Source: Aralia elata
Taxonomy: Eukaryota; Streptophyta; Magnoliopsida; Apiales; Araliaceae
Assembly (NCBI GenBank): GCA_034770075.1
Contig: CM068382.1
Coordinates: forward strand, 10,124,685-10,188,684
DNA: 64,000 nucleotides
Direction: 5' to 3'
This document shows positions 1 to 9,567 of this stretch, in pieces. The translations under genes were made by a program, and so were the position numbers. The notes beneath the pieces are model-generated. The model saw only the letters and a list, made by a program, of their open reading frames with translations. It did no database searches and had not been told where the DNA came from. Positions within the stretch are counted from its first letter, which is position 1. Each line of letters starts with the position of its first letter.

Positions 1-158
1 TGGGGTCCGGAGTGTCATCTTGAAAATTATGCTATGGGCATGGATTTTAAGGACACAATTATTTTTACTAGCACATAAATATAATTTTAGAAGAAAAATA
101 CATAAATAAAAATATCATATATATATATATATATATTAATCGTTTATAAATATTTCAG

Positions 159-272
159 TGGATCTTCTGGGTTGGACCTTTCATTGGTGCTGCCATTGCT
201 GCATTCTACCACCAGTACATTCTTAGAGCAGCAGCCATTAAAGCTCTTGGGTCCTTCAGAAGCAATGCCTAG
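159..272 (+). CDS. PIP2: Plasma-membrane aquaporin, PIP2 type (last exon only)
   Basis: This is the final exon of a PIP aquaporin, a plasma-membrane channel for water and small neutral solutes. Bases 1-158 look like the end of the preceding intron (AT-rich, a (TA)n run near 119-137, then a TTTCAG acceptor at 153-158). The exon opens in phase 0 with W-I-F-W-V-G-P-F, the start of the last transmembrane helix, and runs 37 codons to TAG at 270-272. The C-terminal tail ends K-A-L-G-S-F-R-S-N-A. That is the PIP2 signature; the two serines correspond to the known PIP2 phosphorylation sites that control gating and trafficking. The NPA loops and the rest of the gene lie outside the window. Subfamily assignment as PIP2 rather than PIP1 rests on this tail and is firm; the exact paralogue cannot be told. 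Confidence 0.95.
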   Translation, partial: WIFWVGPFIGAAIAAFYHQYILRAAAIKALGSFRSNA

Positions 273-1332
273 ATAAGTTTTAATTGAGCATTAATTAATG
301 AAGGACTTGTGCATGCATGCTTGTGTCGCTATGAAGCTCCCATTATATATACTGGACAAGCTTGAGGGGGTCAAAATGGAGGAGAAGCAAGGCCATGGAA
401 TTGTAAACAAAAGTTCCCTTTGCATAGGAAATTAAGATTGTAATTTCTATCTTTGTTGTATTTCTATCCCTTGTGGTGTTGTGATCATCTTTCATTTCTT
501 TTTCTTTTTACGTACCTTTTAATAATATTATGTTTTTTCTCTTTCTTTTTCGTAAATTATGTACTCAGAATTAAATGTTTCTTCATAAAGCAAGCAAATG
601 GTTTGTGTTCCTTGATGTCAAATCCCAATCATCCAATTCTTAGAAATATTGTATGGTGATTTTTTATTTTCTTTTTTCTCTTAGATTTAGCCAAATTAGT
701 TAATTTTCTAATTAACACATTAACCTTCTCAATTAATTTATTTTATCTTTGAATGAATTCTTTACCAAGTGTTACAGTGTTATAACTTATACATCCCATT
801 GCGGTTATCATTTTCTTTGAATAAAGGTTAATTTAAACACTCTTATCTTCAACATAATATATATAAACTATTAGACTTGAATAAGAATCTCTTCATAAAA
901 TTATAGTATAAAATTATTACATCCCTTCATAAAGAGTTCACTTTTAAATTTTTGAAGTCAATTCGAGAAATTTTAAAATTAAATTAATGTGATTTATATA
1001 AGTTTTGAAAATAATATAATTTTATAATTAGTAATATATATTTAAATAATTTACAATAATATAATTATAATTGTATCAATATTTAAGATCAAAATAATTC
1101 TTACTAATCTTATAATTTTGCAAATTTACCTCCAAAAAGGCAAAGTAATGGGACTCTTTGTGGATAATATTCTATCTAGTCATGATATATACAAGTTGAT
1201 ATATATGGTGTTCTTGGAGATAAGTGTGACACTGCATTTTATTTTTTTATATCATTTTAGTTGTTGGTGGTCCAGATCCATCAGAAAAGCAGAAGAAAGT
1301 AGTTGGAGATGCTTTTTTGTTTTGTATAGAAA

Positions 1333-1370
<38 letters not shown>

Positions 1371-1608
1371 CTCTTTCGTGCTTATTTTTGAAGTAATAGT
1401 TAGGTAATCAACCTTATCTTGTCCTTTAATTTATGGCTTCTTACCTATATTTTTAACTTGAGTTGGTGATGTTTTAGCTGTTTCATGATGCACTTTTGAC
1501 CATAGATTATGGGAGAAGGTGGGTTTTGCTTTTTGGACTTATTTAATTATAAACTATACATGAAATGATTAATTGATTGAGGAACAAATTAAAATATGAT
1601 CGTTTTTT
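273..1608. other. 3' UTR of the aquaporin gene and AT-rich intergenic DNA
   Basis: The first 250 bases or so are probably the 3' UTR and polyadenylation region of the aquaporin gene. The rest is AT-rich sequence with no coding signal. It includes a (TA)n microsatellite at about 1334-1369. The short open frames here have no recognisable domain and biased low-complexity composition. Confidence 0.6.
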
Positions 1609-1963
1609 TAGTAATACATAACAGAATTTTATATATATATAAATGAAAAAAAAAAATTAAAATATGATCACTTTTACGACTTTTGTAAAAATGTTCATGA
1701 TACAATGACTTAAATATTTATAAAATTGTAATTATTTATCAATCGTGTAATTGTATTTAGTTACTATAAAAATTGATAAGTCTTTTTTTTGCGATATAAA
1801 GAAGGTTTTTATATTTAAAACAGAATATCAAACAAAAATATGATCACTTTTGCAACTCTCGTAAAGAGTTTGTGATATAGTGATTAGTGACTAAATATTT
1901 ATAAAATTATGATTATTTATGAGTTGTGTAATTGTATCAGTCACTATAAAAATTGACAACTTT
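1609..1963. repeat. Diverged tandem repeat block, two copies
   Basis: Two related units of about 120 bp lie at 1663-1780 and 1839-1963. Both run from TATGATCACTTTT through TAAATATTTATAAAATT and a TGTAATTGTAT motif to ACTATAAAAATTGA. A further partial copy is at 4441-4520. A leader motif (ATACATAACAGAATTTTATA) occurs before copy 1 at about 1612 and again after copy 3 at about 4530, so the block appears to be one repeat array now split by later insertions. Confidence 0.7.
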
Positions 1964-2074
1964 ACTAAAGGGCTTTGGCCCAATGGTATGACTTGCCTCA
2001 TGATTTCCATGAGGTCGAGGGTTCGATCCTTGGTGGCAGTAAGGAGGGTGTGTATCAACAAATAGCAAAAAAAA
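1964..2074 (+). mobile_element. tRNA-derived SINE with 16-bp target-site duplication
   Basis: A short element of about 111 bp carries an RNA polymerase III A box at 1976-1986 (TGGCCCAATGG, a full match to TRGYNNARNGG) and a B box at 2020-2030 (GGTTCGATCCT). It ends in a poly(A) run. It is flanked by perfect 16-bp direct repeats, AAAAATTGACAACTTT, at 1948-1963 and 2075-2090. Internal promoter, A-tail and target-site duplication together define a SINE. It sits inside copy 2 of the tandem repeat block, so it is younger than that block. Confidence 0.9.
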
Positions 2075-2106
2075 AAAAATTGACAACTTTTTTTTACAAT
2101 ATATAG

Positions 2107-2108
<2 letters not shown>

Positions 2109-2145
<37 letters not shown>
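2109..2145. repeat. (TA)n microsatellite
   Basis: A run of alternating A and T of about 37 bases directly abuts the 3' terminus of the Helitron-like element, consistent with that element's preference for AT insertion sites. Confidence 0.85.
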
Positions 2146-2146
<1 letters not shown>

Positions 2147-3175
2147 TAGTAATTGCTCGTGCATGAAGGCACGGAGTAACGAAAAATCAGATTAAAATTT
2201 AAAAAATACTACATTACCTAAAGACTCTTTGCAACCTAAAATAACTTACAATCAGACATAACAATTATCATAATTTATCATACAACCACAATAAATAATA
2301 CATATTCAATCATCAACACATATCCAACCACCAAAACATCAAGCTAGTCGTTACTAATTTCAAGAAATTTCGGTAGAGTTTCCTTTAAGAATAGGTATCC
2401 AGAAAAATTTAAAAACTGTCTACAAAACTTACAATCATTAATACATATCCAAACCACCAAAATAATCATTATTCCATACCCAAAGTCATCATAATCATAT
2501 ATAAGTAGTTAACTTTACAAACTCATAAAGAATTAATTATTATTTTGTTGATTTAACGCATATCGTATCATTTTTCACTTTGTATATATAGCAACGTGAG
2601 GTGACAATAAAGTGTTGCATTAACAGAACTATCTACCCAACCATTTATCAACATTATAATTATAATAAAATTTTTGTTTGATGCAAAAATAAAATATCAT
2701 AACCACAGTTGCATCCAACACATTGTTCTATAGTAATATGCTCGATCAATAACATATTGAATTTAACAACTTGAAAGGTATGCTATAAAAAAGATCAAAA
2801 TATGCTTCAAACTGCTGAAAAAGGTTGAGATTTTAATATTGATCGATACTTCAAATTATGGAATGTTCAAACAAATTTAGAGTTTTAAAAAATGAGACCC
2901 AACAAAAGATTCAAATTATATGTCAGAATAAAAGCTTAAAGACTACAAAGCAACATTAAGATTAAGAAACTAAAACTCTCAACTACAAAACTGGTAAAAA
3001 AATTAAAAAATCATAGTTTCTCAGTAATTCAATTGTATACACAGAATCACACTATAAAAAAAATAAGTAATATTAAATTAGACAAACAAAAAACATGTTG
3101 ACAAATCAAACGTTATACATAAAACGAAACTTAAATTTTTTTACAATCAATAACATCCAAATCCATTGTTAAAAC

Positions 3176-3530
3176 AGAGAGAAAAAATAGGATTAAAAGT
3201 GATACCAGTTGGCAATCTTTTTTATTTGTTGCTTGTCTAGAAAAAAGAAAAAGAATCTATTTAATTTTTTGATTTTGTAATTTTTTTTTTTATAAGTAAG
3301 TTATGATCTTGTTTTTAATTTTGTCTCTTTACCATTGATGTTTTTATGTATTATACATTTTAAATATATGCATATATATACACTCCAAAAAATTATTACA
3401 ATTTAAAATAAAATATTAAAATAACAATTAATTAAGTAAATGAAGGAAAATGGGAAGAGATAAACCTAGGAAGAGGAGAGAGAAAGATGAAAGAGGAACA
3501 TGATTAGGAGGAGAGAGAAAGAGAGAAGGC
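3176..3530. repeat. Internal direct repeat, copy A
   Basis: About 350 bp that recur near 3881-4225, some 700 bp downstream. Shared landmarks in order are GATTAAAAGTGATACCAG, ATAAGTAAGTTATGATCTTG, ATGTATTATACATTTTAAAT, ATTAAAATAACAATTAATTA and a long GAGAGGAGAGAGAAAG tract. Divergence is modest, with small indels. Confidence 0.85.
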
Positions 3531-3880
3531 GAAGTAAATAGGTGAAAGGAGAAAAAAAGGAGTAGAGGAGAGAGAAAGGGAAAGAAGAGAGAGAAATTTG
3601 ATAAAGAAGAAAAAAAATAAGAAAAAAGAAAAAATAATATGTTTTTTTATTCCTGCTCCTCTTTTTCTCTTTTCTTTCTTCTCTCTCCTTGATGCGTGGT
3701 AATTTTCGACGAAAAATTGGTCGGTCCGGTCAAAAGGGACAGATTTATTGTTTTAAAATACTTAGAGGTATTGATTGAATATTCTCAAACTTTGAGCATC
3801 AAATTGATTTTCGTCCAAACTTGGAGGGACAGTTTTGTCATTAGCCTAGTATAATTTGGGCGAGATCCATTGTAAAAAGA

Positions 3881-4225
3881 GAGAGAAACGAATAAGATTA
3901 AAAGTGATACCAGATGTCAATCTTTTTTATTTGTTCCTTGTCTATAAAAAAGAAAAAGAATTTATTTTGTAATTACTTTTTTTTTATAAGTAAGTTATGA
4001 TCTTGTTTTAATTTTGTGTTCTTACCATTGAATTTTTTTTATGTATTATACATTTTAAATGTATACATATATATACACTTCAAAAAATTATTATAATTTA
4101 AAATAAAAATATTAAAATAACAATTAATTAAGTAAATAAAGGAAGAGGGGAAGAGAGAGACTTAGGAAGAGGAGAGAGAAAGAGAGAATGTGGAGAAAAT
4201 AGGAGAGAGGAGAGAGAAAAGGAGA
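3881..4225. repeat. Internal direct repeat, copy B
   Basis: Second copy of the repeat at 3176-3530, in the same orientation. The two copies are separated by about 350 bp of unrelated sequence, which points to a segmental duplication within the Helitron-like element. Confidence 0.85.
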
Positions 4226-4399
4226 AGGATTAGAGGAGAGAGAAAGAGAAGGAGAAGAGGAGAGAGAAAGAGAAATTTGGGTGAGAAATTTTTTATATGA
4301 GATGAAATGTGAGCCTTTATATTAAGTTGAAAAAATTGAGACGAAATCTGAACCGTCCTTGTGCTTATAATAAAAAAAGATTCAAAATAAGTTGTATTT

Positions 4400-4403
<4 letters not shown>

Positions 4404-4445
<42 letters not shown>

Positions 4446-4570
4446 ACTAAATACTTGTAAAATTAAAATTATTTATGAGTCGTGTAATTGTATCTAGTCT
4501 ATATAAAAGTTGATAAGTTTTTTTTAATAATACATAACAGAATTTTATATATATAAAAATGAAAAAGAAA
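4404..4570. repeat. (TA)n tract and third partial copy of the tandem repeat
   Basis: A (TA)n run at about 4404-4441 is followed by an 80-bp partial copy (4441-4520) of the unit seen at 1663-1780 and 1839-1963. A copy of the leader motif follows at about 4528-4570. This is the far side of the array interrupted by the Helitron-like element. Confidence 0.7.
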
Positions 4571-4641
4571 AAGAAAAAAGTATCAAACACAATATATAAC
4601 AGGTTTCTATAACAAAAGAGAATCAAACAAAAAATATAAAA

Positions 4642-4713
4642 CGCCGTTGCCGGGGATCGAACCCGGGTCACCCGCGTGACAGGCGGGAATACTTACCACT
4701 ATACTACAACGAC
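4642..4713 (-). tRNA. tRNA-Asp (anticodon GTC)
   Basis: The minus strand folds as a complete 72-nt tRNA. The acceptor stem GTCGTTG pairs with CAACGGC, followed by discriminator G. The D-arm region has TAGTATAGTGGT (also the A box), the anticodon stem-loop is CCCGC-CTGTCAC-GCGGG with anticodon GTC, and the T arm has CCGGGTTCGATCCCCGG (B box). No intron and no encoded CCA, as is normal for a nuclear plant gene. All stems pair, so it is likely functional. It lies about 260 bp from the Helitron-like element with no neighbouring gene. Confidence 0.97.
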
Positions 4714-4977
4714 CGGATGAGCGGATTCAAATAATAAAGATAAGTGATTCGACTCTTTAAAATAATGAATATTGCTTTGAGCTTTGGAAATAAGGGAAAA
4801 TAAAACTATGTCTTAAATTTAAGATTATCATCTCACTATCATACCACCACTAAACTGAACATTTTAAGGGTAAATATAAAAGAAAAACATGGTAGGAAAG
4901 CATCCAAGTTTGGGGTGATCATAATGAAAAATTAAGCACCTCCTTTTCTGTCTTGTTTTCTAATGTCTTAAAAAATA

Positions 4978-5239
4978 TTTCATTCTGTTCTAAAATTAGA
5001 GATATAATTTAATTTTTGAGGTCAAACAATAGCATATTAAATTTTAAATTAATATTAATTTATTTAATTTTAGTTAATACAATTATTATAATTAAATAGT
5101 ATATATATAGCAAAAACTATTAATCACAAAATTTATTTCATTCTAAATTTATATAAGTCATACCAATTTTGAAATTTAATATGTCATCGTTTGACCTTAA
5201 AAGTCAAATTGTATATCTCTAATTTTGGAACGGAAGTAG
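4978..5239. mobile_element. Degenerate Stowaway-like MITE
   Basis: About 262 bp between TA dinucleotides. It is a diverged copy of the element at 25423-25677, sharing AAAATTAGAGATA near the left end, TTTTGAGGTCAAAC, ACAATTATTATAATT, GTTTGACCTTAAAAGTCAAA and CTCTAATTTTGGAACGGA near the right end. Both terminal inverted repeats have decayed from the CTCCCTCCGTTCC consensus, so it is the older of the two. Confidence 0.8.
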
Positions 5240-5768
5240 TAATACTTATAAACATCTAGAATAATCTGATTTAGACATGTAAGTCGTAAGATGTTCGTTT
5301 CATTTATTGAATAATTAATTTCAATAGTATGCCAATAATTAATATATATATGGGTACAATACACAGCAACCGGGATTATCTACTAATTAGTAAATCATTT
5401 GGATTGTTATAGGTTAAGCTAGTCGTGTAGCAATTTATATATGATTGAAAATAAAATTCAATTTTTATGAAAAGAAAAAAAAAGAGTACAATCATATAAA
5501 AAATATTATTGAGATCATTTTCAACAAAAAATTTAAATTAATAAATGACATTCTTTGTAAACAGTAGTAGTATCTTTTAAAATCTTGGTCAGTCCATTAA
5601 TATATGTAAGTGGGCTTCTATGTTTCTTATGGTCAATAACTTTTATTTAAATGTTTAACTTTTAACCAACATAGAACAGTGGCTTCAACTTGACAGTGCA
5701 GCCGAATAAATGTACCATTCGGAGGTTCTAGATTAGTGAGTTATTATTTTCATAAGTATTTTTTGGTA
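5240..5768. other. AT-rich intergenic DNA
   Basis: I see no gene, promoter or clear repeat in this stretch. Confidence 0.5.
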
Positions 5769-5943
5769 GGGTTTTTTTAACATGTGTCCTAAAGATACAT
5801 GCTAAACACACAGTTCAAGGGTATATTCCTTGATTTCTGCATTTGCACCAAGTTTAAGAGAATATATACACAGTTAAAGAGAATATACTTTTGAATTATG
5901 TGTTTAGCATGTGCTCTTAGGGCACATGTTAAGAGGTATTCTC
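5769..5943. mobile_element. Hairpin MITE with 8-bp target duplication
   Basis: About 175 bp whose two arms are inverted copies of each other over some 60 bp. The left arm has TTTAACATGTGTCCTAAAGA, ACATGCTAAACACA and GGGTATATTCC; the right arm has the reverse complement of the same blocks. It is flanked by direct repeats TTTTGGTA at 5761-5768 and 5944-5951. An 8-bp duplication fits hAT-type mobilisation, but the family is not assigned. Confidence 0.75.
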
Positions 5944-6057
5944 TTTTGGTATTCTCATACATTTTATCGCATATGAGTGTTAGATCTACTTATTATTTAT
6001 GTGATGTATTAGTATCACATGTTTTGTTATTAATGTGAGAATTAATTTGTTACGTTT

Positions 6058-6306
6058 TGTTTGTAAACTAGTGTTTTTACAGTAACTCAATAGGAATCAG
6101 ACAACTTAATATTTCTAGAGAAATTAAGGAGTTTTAATTTTTTTAACAAATTATGTAATATTTTTTTTTGCTAATTATGTAATATTATTTATTATAGTAA
6201 AATTTATTTAACAATTCTAACACAATTAAAACTTTTTGATTTTCTCTCAAATTGTAAAGTTAACAGATTCCTATTAGATACTGTAAAAATATTAGTTTAC
6301 AGAGAG
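6058..6306. mobile_element. Second hairpin MITE (about 250 bp)
   Basis: The arm at 6060-6102 (TTTGTAAACTAGTGTTTTTA, then CTCAATAGGAATC) is matched in inverted orientation by 6264-6303 (AGATTCCTATTAGATACTGT, then ATATTAGTTTACA). The inverted match continues inward through AGTTTTAATT and AATTAAAACT. I could not fix the target duplication, so the ends are approximate. Confidence 0.6.
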
Positions 6307-7269
6307 TTCTTATAGAATTTATTCTCTATTAATATATTAAAAGTTTGGATAATGGAACAAATTTACAATAGGTTAAGGTAATGAGAAAAAAAACACACGC
6401 TGACCAACAGAAAGACCTACCGAACTATACCCGTTCTGCAGTCAGGCGTATATGTTTGCATTTATGTTTGTAAACATTCCTTGCGAAAAGGAAAAACAAA
6501 AGACTAATTAACTTTGTTCTTTCATCAAATATTTAACAACTTTATTGCCTTAAGATGTGCATACAATACATAGGTGGAATCATGGAACTAAATGTCCGTT
6601 AAGAAACTATCGCTACTTGTGAAAAGGAAACTGATATTTTTAAATGAAAAAAATAATATTTTCACATTAATCTCTCTCACGTCAATATGTGACCTACTCA
6701 ATATTTATGTAAAAATATTAAATATTTCATGTGAAAATATTACTTTTCTAGTGCAAACAGTATAGTATAAGAAAGAAGTGGATGGAGGGAGGGGCATGAT
6801 CATAATTGAAGTATTGGTATATGGGAGATTGAGCACGCGCTTGGGCCTTGGCAATAATGGCTTCTGGGCAAATGGAAAAAGACTTCTCAACAAGTATTAT
6901 TATTACACCCATCACATGAATTATTACTATCCTTCTTATAATTTGGCCTTTGCTGCCCCTTGAAGTGAAGCAACACCAAATAAAGATTATTTCTTGTTTT
7001 CATTACCCAATTAAGGAAAAAGAATCAGAATTCGTAATCATTACTTCCATGAATGTAATTATAGATGGCATTATCGAATCTTTATTTGTTACCCTTCGTA
7101 ACTAACGGTAAGGTATAGTCACGAGTCTGATATAACGCGTAATTATGTTATTTTTTTACTGGTAAAAATAAAAAAAATCATTTACTATTATTAAAATGTG
7201 AAATTGGGATGTAATCCTTGTTTGATCTATCAACACTAAAACAAGAGAATTATGTTGAGTATCATACAA
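6307..7269. other. Intergenic DNA, nothing recognised
   Basis: No supportable gene. Short open frames around 6700-6960 lack domains and initiation context. Confidence 0.5.
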
Positions 7270-7341
7270 GAGAGTTTTGTTAGTTTTAACCATGTTCGCA
7301 GATATGTCAATTCGATGGCTGATGATTTAGTTAAATTAGCC
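7270..7341 (+). pseudogene. RNase H-like domain relic
   Basis: The + strand translates without stops as E-S-F-V-S-F-N-H-V-R-R-Y-V-N-S-M-A-D-D-L-V-K-L-A. The core N-H-V-R-R-x-x-N-S-x-A-D-x-L-A-K is the C-terminal signature of the plant RNase H-like (RVT_3) domain found in LINE polyproteins and in many plant 'putative RNase H' genes. Stops flank it and nothing else of such a protein is visible, so it is a small decayed fragment. Confidence 0.6.
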
Positions 7342-8111
7342 CAATTATTTAATCTTTTTTTCTCTATTTATTAATTAGAGGATGTTTATCCTTATATTAT
7401 TTCTCTTGTTGATAAAGATATTCAAACTTAATAAATTTCAGTCTTTCAGATATTTAACAAAAATATCATCATCTATGATAAGCAATAATGCCTGCCGTTT
7501 AGTAAACATATTATGAAACATAAATTTTTTCTTCCCTATGAACTCATATCGATTTGACAAATCACTCAATTTGGCATCAAAATTTGAGAACCATTCATAA
7601 TTCCAATCGCTTTTATGATAAGTTCACAAAAGATACCCTTGTAACATTATTATTAACTTCCATCAAGTCCCTTGGTTTCCAATATCTAGCTGACAAAATT
7701 TTCCAATTAAAAAAAAAACAAAAAATACCTAATGACGATGGTAATCCTTCAAATGAACACAACACCACAAAAAATCAAAAAACAACTAGATTTAAGTGCT
7801 CGAGTATGGGAAATATCATTAATCTTGGGAATATTAGGTTGACCTTTTGAGGACAACTTGTGAAGACCATTTTTTACTTTAATTATACAAGAGACTGTCA
7901 TAGACTTGTGTAACATAACCCCATCATTGTGGCTCTTTAAAAAGATGTAATGCCATCACCAAAACTGAGGTCCAAGCAACAACCAAAACAGCTTCCTTAA
8001 AGCCTATAAAACCCAGTCCAGAACTTCCCAAATTATTCAAAATTTCTATGTAAAACAGCATCAACTGCTGCTTCACCTGAGTTCCAAAACCAAATAAACA
8101 TAGCGGCACTT
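7342..8111. other. Intergenic DNA and upstream region of the next gene
   Basis: Mostly AT-rich sequence. The last 150 bases or so should hold the promoter and 5' UTR of the gene at 8112; I could not pick a TATA box with confidence. Confidence 0.4.
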
Positions 8112-8501
8112 ATGTCTCCTCTTCTTCTCTGTGTCATCTTTTCCTTACTCTCCATAACTAGAGCTCAATATCCCCATGGGCTCACTCACCAGAATCCGAT
8201 GGCCTTCTCGCCATCTGCATTTGAGTTTTTCCACCCGGACAATCTTCAGCCAAGTTCTGAAAGCCCTTGCGCTGCATCAGGTTGCCGGCCATTGCATATA
8301 TCAGCAACAGTGCAGTCAAGTCTGGCGTATGAAAGCAGATCACCGCCAAATAAGGGTGGCAGCCGAATGACAGCTGGTGGCATTTTTGGTATAGTTTTTG
8401 GTTTTGTATTTGTCGCGCTCTTGGCAATGGGGGTTTATTATCTCATGATCAAGCGCCACAGCAATATGAGTAAAAGTAATTCTGTACAAGATGAAGCTTG
8501 A
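8112..8501 (+). CDS. Small single-pass membrane protein, function unknown
   Basis: An intronless frame of 129 codons. Residues 1-18 form a signal peptide (M-S-P-L-L-L-C-V-I-F-S-L-L) ending near R-A-Q. The lumenal or apoplastic part contains a F-S-P-S-A-F-E-F-F-H-P stretch and two cysteines in S-P-C-A-A-S-G-C. A glycine-rich entry (G-G-I-F-G-I-V-F-G) leads into one transmembrane helix at about residues 88-111, then a short basic cytoplasmic tail I-K-R-H-S-N-M-S-K-S-N-S. The architecture is type I. I recall similar plant-only uncharacterised proteins of this length and layout, but know no function. Initiation at 8112 is chosen because the signal peptide begins there and no better upstream ATG is in frame. 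Confidence 0.8.
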   Translation: MSPLLLCVIFSLLSITRAQYPHGLTHQNPMAFSPSAFEFFHPDNLQPSSESPCAASGCRPLHISATVQSSLAYESRSPPNKGGSRMTAGGIFGIVFGFVFVALLAMGVYYLMIKRHSNMSKSNSVQDEA

Positions 8502-9567
8502 TATACTACCACCGCAATCACTCCCTCGCCACGCCCTCAGCCTAAAGACTGCCACCATGCCGGTGCTTCTTTCTCATTGATTTTGTCGAGGTTACATATG
8601 AAAAGCAGAGTGCATACAACAGCAGAGCTTCGGTTAAAATAGTCACAATAGTTGAGGGCATTTATGTGATGGCCAATATATTAGTCGATTAGCTTTCCTT
8701 GCGCACTATTCTGTGATGTGTATATAGCTAGCTTTCCTCATTTCTGGAATATATGTTCATTTTTATCAATAATATCCGAGTTCATGGCATCAGAATCATG
8801 GCTCTAGGGTTTTCATTGACAGACAAACTGAATTTTCAGTTTCAAATGTTTCACTATTTGTTGGCAGTCAGACATAAGTGAGGAAATCTCTTTTGAGGAA
8901 AAAGATATCAGGGCTTGGGAGAGAGTGAATATAGTAAAATATTTTGCCAATTTACATCTATAACTTCAGCAAGAACTTACAAGTACAAATAGTTCAATCT
9001 GCAAAGTAATTAGATCAAGCTGATTCAAGACAAGCTTCAACATCAAAATGGCCTTCATGTAGACAAAGTTAACAGAAACCCAGGTTTACGGTCGGTTAGT
9101 CACTAGCTCAGCCTGATATGTTTAACCTAAGGTTAGATATTACTATATCATGAAGCTAATTATCAGTTGACAATCAGTAAAGCTTTGCTCAGCACAAAGA
9201 CCTATTTAAGTTAGAATAAGATACATACTCTACTACTAATCTTCTAAAAATAAAGAATTAGCAGAGTGACAAATAGTAATGCCCATCAAATAGACACGGA
9301 TTGGTTTGGCGAAAAACGACCTCCTTCCAGAATCTACAAGAATTATCACTGCAATATGTTTAAAACTGCAATTTGTTTAAAATGCAACATTACAACAGCA
9401 GACTTTTGGAAGTCATGTCACTCGTCATGAAGACCTCCACCACATGCCTTACCCCTTTTAGTCGGTCAGAAGAGGAAAGATCGAAACATGGAAGCCATTA
9501 TATTAAATTAAAAAAAAAAGAAAAAAAAATGTAATTCATACATTGGTAGATAAATAGTCCAATATGT
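8502..9567. other. Region between two convergent genes
   Basis: This holds the 3' UTR of the membrane-protein gene and, on the other strand, the 3' UTR of the 85-residue protein gene. No further gene was seen. Confidence 0.5.

Larger units (their letters stand above)
2146..4380 (-). mobile_element. Non-autonomous Helitron-like element (2.2 kb)
   Basis: Read on the minus strand, the element starts TC (4380-4379) and ends CTAG (2149-2146). It lies between host A and host T, the A|TC...CTAG|T arrangement of Helitrons. A hairpin with a 5-bp stem (CGTGC/GCACG, plus-strand positions 2158-2173) stands about 8 bases before CTAG, as expected for a Helitron 3' end. No Rep/helicase coding was seen, so it would depend on proteins from elsewhere. 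The interior holds a long direct duplication and purine-rich GA tracts. The 3' end is well supported; the 5' end is less so because its only signature is TC. Confidence 0.6.

Noticed and set aside
6705..6963. Overlapping short frames on both strands
   Set aside because: Low-complexity composition, no domain and no promoter or splice context.
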